Source of the DNA: Actinoplanes sp. NBC_00393
GTDB lineage: Bacteria > Actinomycetota > Actinomycetes > Mycobacteriales > Micromonosporaceae
Direction: 5' to 3'
Length of the DNA stretch: 64,000 nucleotides
Assembly: GCF_036053395.1 (NCBI RefSeq)
Contig: NZ_CP107942.1
Span: 7,396,501 to 7,460,500 of the forward strand
The position numbers and the translations under genes are program-made. Shown here one piece after another: positions 59,921 through 64,000 of this stretch. Each line of letters starts with the position of its first letter. Position 1 is the first letter of the stretch. The notes under the pieces are model-generated. The model had not been told where the DNA came from, made no database searches, and was given only the letters and a program-made list of their open reading frames with translations.

Positions 59921-62056
59921 CTAACTTTCGAAGTTTTTTTGCGCAAGATCATCGGGGCTCGCTCCGGCGACCAGAGCGAAGACCGCATCGCCGTACTGAC
60001 CGAGTTTGCGCGGGCCGATCCCGGCGATCGCCAGCAGCTGCGCCGGCTCGGCCGGGCGGCGTTCCGCCATGGCCACCAGAGTGGCATCGGTGAACACCAC
60101 ATATGCAGGGACTTTGAGGTGTGCGGCGGTGTTCGCGCGCCACTGGAGAAGACGCTGGTAGAGGTCTTCGTCGAGGTCCGACGGGCAGGTCGGGCAGCGG
60201 CCCAGCTTGCGGTCGGCGCCGGCCAGCAGGGTGGCACCGCAGATCCGGCAGGAGGACACCTGCGGTCGGCGGCGGTCGGGTTTCCGACTGCGGTCCGCGG
60301 TGCGCTCGGCCGATCCGGATCGTTCCAGCTGCGGCAGGAAGCGGCTCGGGCGGCGGGGGCGGCCGCCCGGCGAGCGGGACTGGCCGTAGGAGAGCCACAA
60401 CACCTGGCGGGCGCGGGTGACCCCGACGTAGAGCAGACGGCGCTCCTCCTCCAGTTGTTCGGCTGTCTTGGCGTACGTCGTCGGCAGCGTGCCGTCGGCG
60501 AGGCCGACCAGGAAGACCGCGTCCCACTCCAGGCCCTTGGCCGAATGCAACGAGGCGAGTGTGACACCCGCCACGGTCGGTGCGTGCTGCTGCTCCGCGC
60601 GACGGGCCAGCTCGTCGTTGAACGCCGAGAGCGACACGTCCCGCTGCACCCGCCCGGCCTCACCGATCGGGAGGATCTCGGGCGTCGCCGCGTACTCCTC
60701 GGCGAGAGTGACCAGAGCCGCGAGTGCCTCCCACTGCTCGCGTGCCGCACCGCCCGGCGGGGGCTGGGTCCGGTTCCACCCGGTCGCGGCGAGCGCCTCG
60801 ACGACCGCATCCACCAGCGGAGTCTCGCCCGGGATGGAACGCACGGCCGCCCGCAGAGCGATCATGGCCTGCCGCACCTCGGCGCGCTCGAAGAACCGTT
60901 CGGCGCCCCGGACCACGTACGGGACCTCGGCCTCGGCCAGCGCTTCCTCGTACGCCTCGGACTGCGCGTTGGTGCGGAACAGCACCGCGATCTCACTCGC
61001 CGGCGTGCCGGCGGCGATCAGGTCCCGGCAGCGCCGGGCCACCGCGACCGCCTCCCCCGGCTCGTCCGGGAAGATCTTGAGTTCCGGCTCCGGGCCGCCC
61101 GGCCGCTGGCCGACCAGCTCCAGGCGCAGCTTCGCCTCGGTGCCGCGGGCCTGCCGGATGACCGCATTGGCCAGCCCGACCACCTGCGGGGTCGAGCGGT
61201 AGTCGCGGACCAGGCGCACCACGACCGCGCCGCGCCGCTGCCGCGGAAAGTCGATCAGGTACGCCGAGGTCGCGCCGGTGAACGAGTAGATCGTCTGACT
61301 GGCGTCCCCGACCACGGTGATGTCGTCGCGCCCGCCCAGCCAGGCGTCGAGCAGGCGCTGCTGCAGCGGGTTGACGTCCTGGTACTCGTCGACGACGAAG
61401 TGCCGGTACTGGGCGCGGATCTGGTCGGCGACGTCCGGGTGCTCCTCGATGCCCCAGACCGCGGCGCGCAGCAGGTCCTCGAAGTCGATCACGCCCTGAC
61501 GGCGTTTGAGCTGCTCGTAGGCGGCGAAGACCTCGGCCACCCGGGCCGGCTCGTACGGTGGCTCGCGCAGAGCCTTGGCGGCCGCGACGGTGTACTCCCC
61601 CGGCTCGACCAGGGACGACTTGGCCCACTCGATCTCGCTCGCCAGGTCGCGTGCGGCGGCGCGGTCGGCGCGTACCCCGACTCGGGCTGCCGCAAGGCCG
61701 ACCGTGCGCGCCTTGCTCTCCATCAGCTCGGGCATGCCGCGGCCCTCGAGGAGCCGGGGGGCGAAGTAGCGCACCTGGCGCATGGCTGCGGCATGGAACG
61801 TGCGGGCCTGCACGCCGGCCGTGCCCAGCGAGGTGAGCCGGGCCCGCATCTCAGCGGCGGCCCGGGCGGTGAAGGTGACCGCGAGCACGTGGCGGGGGCT
61901 GATCTCGCCGCTCGATGTCCGGTACGCGATCCGGTGTGTGATGGCCCGGGTCTTCCCGGTGCCGGCCCCGGCGAGGATGCAGACCGGGCCGGCCGGAGCG
62001 GTCACCGCCGTCCGTTGCTCCGGGTCGAGCCCGGCCAGCACCCCATCAGTCCGCAC
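59921..62056 (-). CDS. uvrD2: ATP-dependent DNA helicase UvrD2
   Basis: This 711-residue superfamily 1A helicase has Walker A GAGTGKTR, the Walker B region VVDEYQDVNPLQQ, motif III GDASQTIYSFTGA, motif IV VRLVRDYRSTP, motif V TLASLHSAKGLEWDAVFLVG and motif VI LLYVGVTRAR. The C-terminus carries a four-cysteine zinc element (SCRICGATLL, GRCPTC) and an HRDC domain (LLAIAGIGPRKLGQYGDAV), the layout typical of actinobacterial UvrD2. It unwinds DNA in repair and is essential in mycobacteria. Confidence 0.95.
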   Translation of the reverse strand: MRTDGVLAGLDPEQRTAVTAPAGPVCILAGAGTGKTRAITHRIAYRTSSGEISPRHVLAVTFTARAAAEMRARLTSLGTAGVQARTFHAAAMRQVRYFAPRLLEGRGMPELMESKARTVGLAAARVGVRADRAAARDLASEIEWAKSSLVEPGEYTVAAAKALREPPYEPARVAEVFAAYEQLKRRQGVIDFEDLLRAAVWGIEEHPDVADQIRAQYRHFVVDEYQDVNPLQQRLLDAWLGGRDDITVVGDASQTIYSFTGATSAYLIDFPRQRRGAVVVRLVRDYRSTPQVVGLANAVIRQARGTEAKLRLELVGQRPGGPEPELKIFPDEPGEAVAVARRCRDLIAAGTPASEIAVLFRTNAQSEAYEEALAEAEVPYVVRGAERFFERAEVRQAMIALRAAVRSIPGETPLVDAVVEALAATGWNRTQPPPGGAAREQWEALAALVTLAEEYAATPEILPIGEAGRVQRDVSLSAFNDELARRAEQQHAPTVAGVTLASLHSAKGLEWDAVFLVGLADGTLPTTYAKTAEQLEEERRLLYVGVTRARQVLWLSYGQSRSPGGRPRRPSRFLPQLERSGSAERTADRSRKPDRRRPQVSSCRICGATLLAGADRKLGRCPTCPSDLDEDLYQRLLQWRANTAAHLKVPAYVVFTDATLVAMAERRPAEPAQLLAIAGIGPRKLGQYGDAVFALVAGASPDDLAQKNFES

Positions 62057-62061
62057 GGTAG

Positions 62062-62088
62062 GGAATCATGACACCCCCGGCGGGCGTT
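62062..62088 (+). promoter_or_regulatory. SigR-type promoter of the mycoredoxin gene
   Basis: GGAAT at 62062-62066 is followed after 19 bases by GTT at 62086-62088, fitting the SigR consensus GGAAT-N18/19-GTT. The start codon lies 52 bp downstream. Confidence 0.75.
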
Positions 62089-62139
62089 ATGCGGGAAGGT
62101 GTAGTGCCGTGTGACTCATCCCCAAAGGAGCTCTGACCG

Positions 62140-62382
62140 ATGCTGACCATGTACTCGACGTCCTGGTGTGGGTACTGCCACCGTCTGAAGTCCCAGCTCG
62201 ACCGGGAAGGCATCGCCTACGACGTCGTGGACATCGAGCAGGACGAGGCCTCGGCCGCGTTCGTGCGCAGCGTGAACGGGGGCAACCAGACCGTCCCCAC
62301 GCTGAAGTTTTCCGACGGCTCGGCGCTGACCAACCCGTCGATCGTGCAGGTCAAGCAGCACCTCGCCGCCATCGCGGCGTAA
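62140..62382 (+). CDS. mrx1: Mycoredoxin (glutaredoxin-like, CGYC active site)
   Basis: This 80-residue thioredoxin-fold protein has the active site WCGYC (Cys10, Cys13), the cis-proline motif TVPTLKF and a C-terminal helix. It resembles mycoredoxin-1, which reduces mycothiol-mixed disulfides, and its position next to uvrD2 matches mycobacterial Rv3198A. A SigR-type promoter upstream puts it in the thiol-stress regulon together with sigR-rsrA in this window. Confidence 0.92.
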   Translation: MLTMYSTSWCGYCHRLKSQLDREGIAYDVVDIEQDEASAAFVRSVNGGNQTVPTLKFSDGSALTNPSIVQVKQHLAAIAA

Positions 62383-62392
62383 GTCGTCAAGA

Positions 62393-62426
62393 AAAGTGGG
62401 GCCGCCCGGCCGGGCGGCCCCACTTT
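62393..62426. terminator. Bidirectional terminator between mycoredoxin and dioxygenase genes
   Basis: A 34-bp perfect palindrome (62393-62409 with 62410-62426) lies between convergent genes, with A-rich and T-containing flanks for both directions. Confidence 0.88.
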
Positions 62427-62430
62427 CGTG

Positions 62431-63312
62431 TTACGGGATCAGCGCCGGGATGCTGGAGTCGAGCAGACCCCGCTCCTTCAGCGCTCCGTAGAGCGGCGTG
62501 GTCTCCGGGTAGTGCCCCCACTGGTGGTCGCCGTCACCGTTGCCGAAGCCGCCGAGCAGCTGCTTCTGCACCTCGGTGAAGGTCTCCCACTCCGGCCGGT
62601 TCGGCAGGTCGGCGACCTCGTCGCGGATCGCCACCCAGCGCGGCGTGTAACCGAAGAAGGCGCCGACCCGGGTGATGTCGGAGTAGTTGTCCGACCGGGC
62701 GTGCCAGATGCGGCGGTCGAAGACCACCAGGTCACCGGGGTTCGCCGTGATCTGCGTCGCACCCTCCGGCTGGGGCCACGGGACACCACGGCTCGGCGGG
62801 CCGGGCAACCAGTTGGTCTTGTGGCTGCCGGGCAGCACGGTGAAGTTGCCGCGGCCGGTCTCGCTGACGTCGGAGAACCAGTACGCCAACTTCACCGACA
62901 TCATCGGGCGCGGGTCGGTCTCCAGCTCCCGGTTCTGCCGGCCACCGTCCTGGTGCCAGTGCCACCAGGTCTTCTGCTGCTCGTGGATCTGCGGGTGCAC
63001 GTCGATGTGCGAGTGGTACACGTGGATGTTCCACCCGAGCAGGGACCAGATGTACTTGAACGCCTTCGGGTGGTCGAGGAGGAAGGCCAGTTCAGGAACC
63101 CCGGTGATCGGGGAGAGTTGGTGCAGAGCCCCCGTAGGCCCGAGCTTCCCGTCTCGCTTGCCCTTCTCGTACGCCTCGAGGATCGCGGTCCGGCCGATCG
63201 CGATCTCGCTCTCACTCAGCACCGACGGAACGACGATGTATCCGTCGCGGTCGAACGCCGCCCGCTCGTCCGCGGACATCGGCGTCCACGCCGGCGCTTC
63301 CACCTGGGTCAT
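62431..63312 (-). CDS. Phytanoyl-CoA dioxygenase family protein
   Basis: The 293-residue protein is a non-heme iron, 2-oxoglutarate-dependent dioxygenase. The facial triad is seen in WHWHQDGGRQN (HxD) and the late His in FDRRIWHARSDN; other family segments are FDRDGYIVVPSVLSESEI and NFTVLPGSHKTNW. Start at the ATG at 63312 with GAGGGGA upstream. Members hydroxylate very different small molecules, and no clustered pathway gene indicates the substrate. Confidence 0.88.
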   Translation of the reverse strand: MTQVEAPAWTPMSADERAAFDRDGYIVVPSVLSESEIAIGRTAILEAYEKGKRDGKLGPTGALHQLSPITGVPELAFLLDHPKAFKYIWSLLGWNIHVYHSHIDVHPQIHEQQKTWWHWHQDGGRQNRELETDPRPMMSVKLAYWFSDVSETGRGNFTVLPGSHKTNWLPGPPSRGVPWPQPEGATQITANPGDLVVFDRRIWHARSDNYSDITRVGAFFGYTPRWVAIRDEVADLPNRPEWETFTEVQKQLLGGFGNGDGDHQWGHYPETTPLYGALKERGLLDSSIPALIP

Positions 63313-63385
63313 CGGTTCCCCTCTCGTCTTTGCAACCAAGACGCGACGAACCCTCGTAATGGTTGCCTCGGAAGGGGAAGAATTT

Positions 63386-64000
63386 TCAGCCGGCGTGGAG
63401 CCACTTCTCGATCAGATAGAAGGCGATCGAGGAACGCATCGGCAGGCTCATCGGCACACCTGAATCCGGGTCGACGTACCCGCCGGCGATCATCTTGGCG
63501 ATCGCCTCCCGGCTGAACCAGTGCGCCTCGTCGATCTCCTCGGGGTCCAGGACCAGCGGTTGTGCCGGGTCGGCCACGCCGTGGAAGCCCAGCATGAGCG
63601 ATCCCGGGTACGGCCAGGACTGGCTACCCGCGTACTGGAGGGCGGCGAGCCGGATGCCGACCTCCTCGCCCACCTCACGGAGCACGGCAGCCTCGGCGGA
63701 CTCTCCGGGCTCGACGTAACCGGCCAGGCAGGAGAAGCGCCGGACACCGTCCGAACCGGTCGGCCACGCCGCGTTGTGACCGAGCAGACACCGCCCGGCC
63801 GGGCCGGCGACCCCGTCGTGCACCAGAACGATCATCGCCGGGTCGGTCCGCGGCCACATCAGCTGCCCGTCGCTGTCGGCGCGCGCCCAGCCGGCCTCGA
63901 CGGCGACGGTGGCCTTGCCGGTCCGCGGCGAGAACTGGTGACTGGCATGCCAGTTGCCCAGCGCGGCGGCCGCGGTGAACAGGCCGGCGTCCCGGTCGTC
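63386..64000 (-). CDS. nudC: NAD(+) diphosphatase/NADH pyrophosphatase, C-terminal part (5' end outside window)
   Basis: The Nudix box GYVEPGESAEAAVLREVGEE and the NudC signature SQSWPYPGSLMLGF identify a NudC hydrolase, which cleaves NAD(H) and can remove NAD caps from RNA. About 204 residues are visible and the frame runs off the window end. In the region that normally holds a four-cysteine zinc ribbon this protein reads FSPRTGK and ADSDGQL, with no cysteines. Its place beside uvrD2 and mycoredoxin matches mycobacterial nudC. Confidence 0.92.
   Translation of the reverse strand, partial: DDRDAGLFTAAAALGNWHASHQFSPRTGKATVAVEAGWARADSDGQLMWPRTDPAMIVLVHDGVAGPAGRCLLGHNAAWPTGSDGVRRFSCLAGYVEPGESAEAAVLREVGEEVGIRLAALQYAGSQSWPYPGSLMLGFHGVADPAQPLVLDPEEIDEAHWFSREAIAKMIAGGYVDPDSGVPMSLPMRSSIAFYLIEKWLHAG

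Noticed and set aside
59939..62071. A 710-codon open frame antisense to uvrD2
   Set aside because: All helicase motifs are on the minus strand; the plus-strand product is Arg/Gly-rich without motifs.

Overview
The window is chromosomal DNA of a very GC-rich actinomycete, probably a member of the Micromonosporaceae such as Actinoplanes (inference). The evidence is strong GC3 bias, GTG, TTG and possibly CTG starts, three WhiB proteins, a SigR/RsrA thiol-stress pair, mycoredoxin, Ni-superoxide dismutase, PdtaS and UvrD2. Two blocks keep gene orders that I recall from Mycobacterium. Block 8.5-25.1 kb carries whiB1, pdtaS, a TB7.3-like biotinyl protein, bL37, rsrA, sigR, an SRAP protein, aroA and rsgA. 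Block 48.6-64 kb carries UPF0182, a PDZ/Lon protease, a DUF2342 protein, DUF5679, an ABC1 kinase, whiB7, uvrD2, mycoredoxin and nudC. Other genes are interspersed within these blocks.

Layout. 0-8 kb: the acetate kinase 3' end, a lipoprotein hydrolase, an MDR oxidoreductase, malic enzyme, Ni-SOD with its maturation protease, an UsfX-like anti-sigma factor, a GntR regulator and a lipid kinase. 8.3-13.6 kb: whiB1 behind two CRP-type dyads, then a convergent sulfite-assimilation operon. That operon reads leader peptide with hairpin, sulfite reductase, a 52-aa zinc-ribbon protein, APS/PAPS reductase and sirohydrochlorin chelatase. 13.6-25 kb: a GT-C membrane protein, PdtaS, a SIS isomerase, a TPR protein and the sigR neighbourhood. 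26-38 kb: HisN, a STAS-HATPase fusion, two GH16-type proteins, a GH46 chitosanase, a MalQ with an antitoxin-like tail and a DUF1501/DUF1800 pair. 38.5-47 kb: TerC, a pentapeptide-repeat protein, three tandem secreted lamin-tail-domain proteins and a radical SAM/SPASM enzyme. 47.2-48.6 kb: two initiator tRNA genes flanking minisatellite DNA. 48.6-64 kb: the second conserved block.

How it works together. The clearest regulatory logic is redox and sulfur. SigR has a matching promoter in front of its own gene, and a second one precedes mycoredoxin. The cys operon sits behind a cysteine-type leader peptide ending in a hairpin. whiB1 has paired CRP-type sites. whiB7 lies behind a leader ORF and an intrinsic terminator, as expected for attenuation. 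The dyad, tandem and minisatellite repeats cluster between genes, often where two genes converge. The most unusual items are a 62-bp dyad repeat family at two loci, the lamin-tail triplet converging on an orphan radical SAM gene, the MalQ-antitoxin-like fusion and a catalytically degenerate GH16 paralogue.
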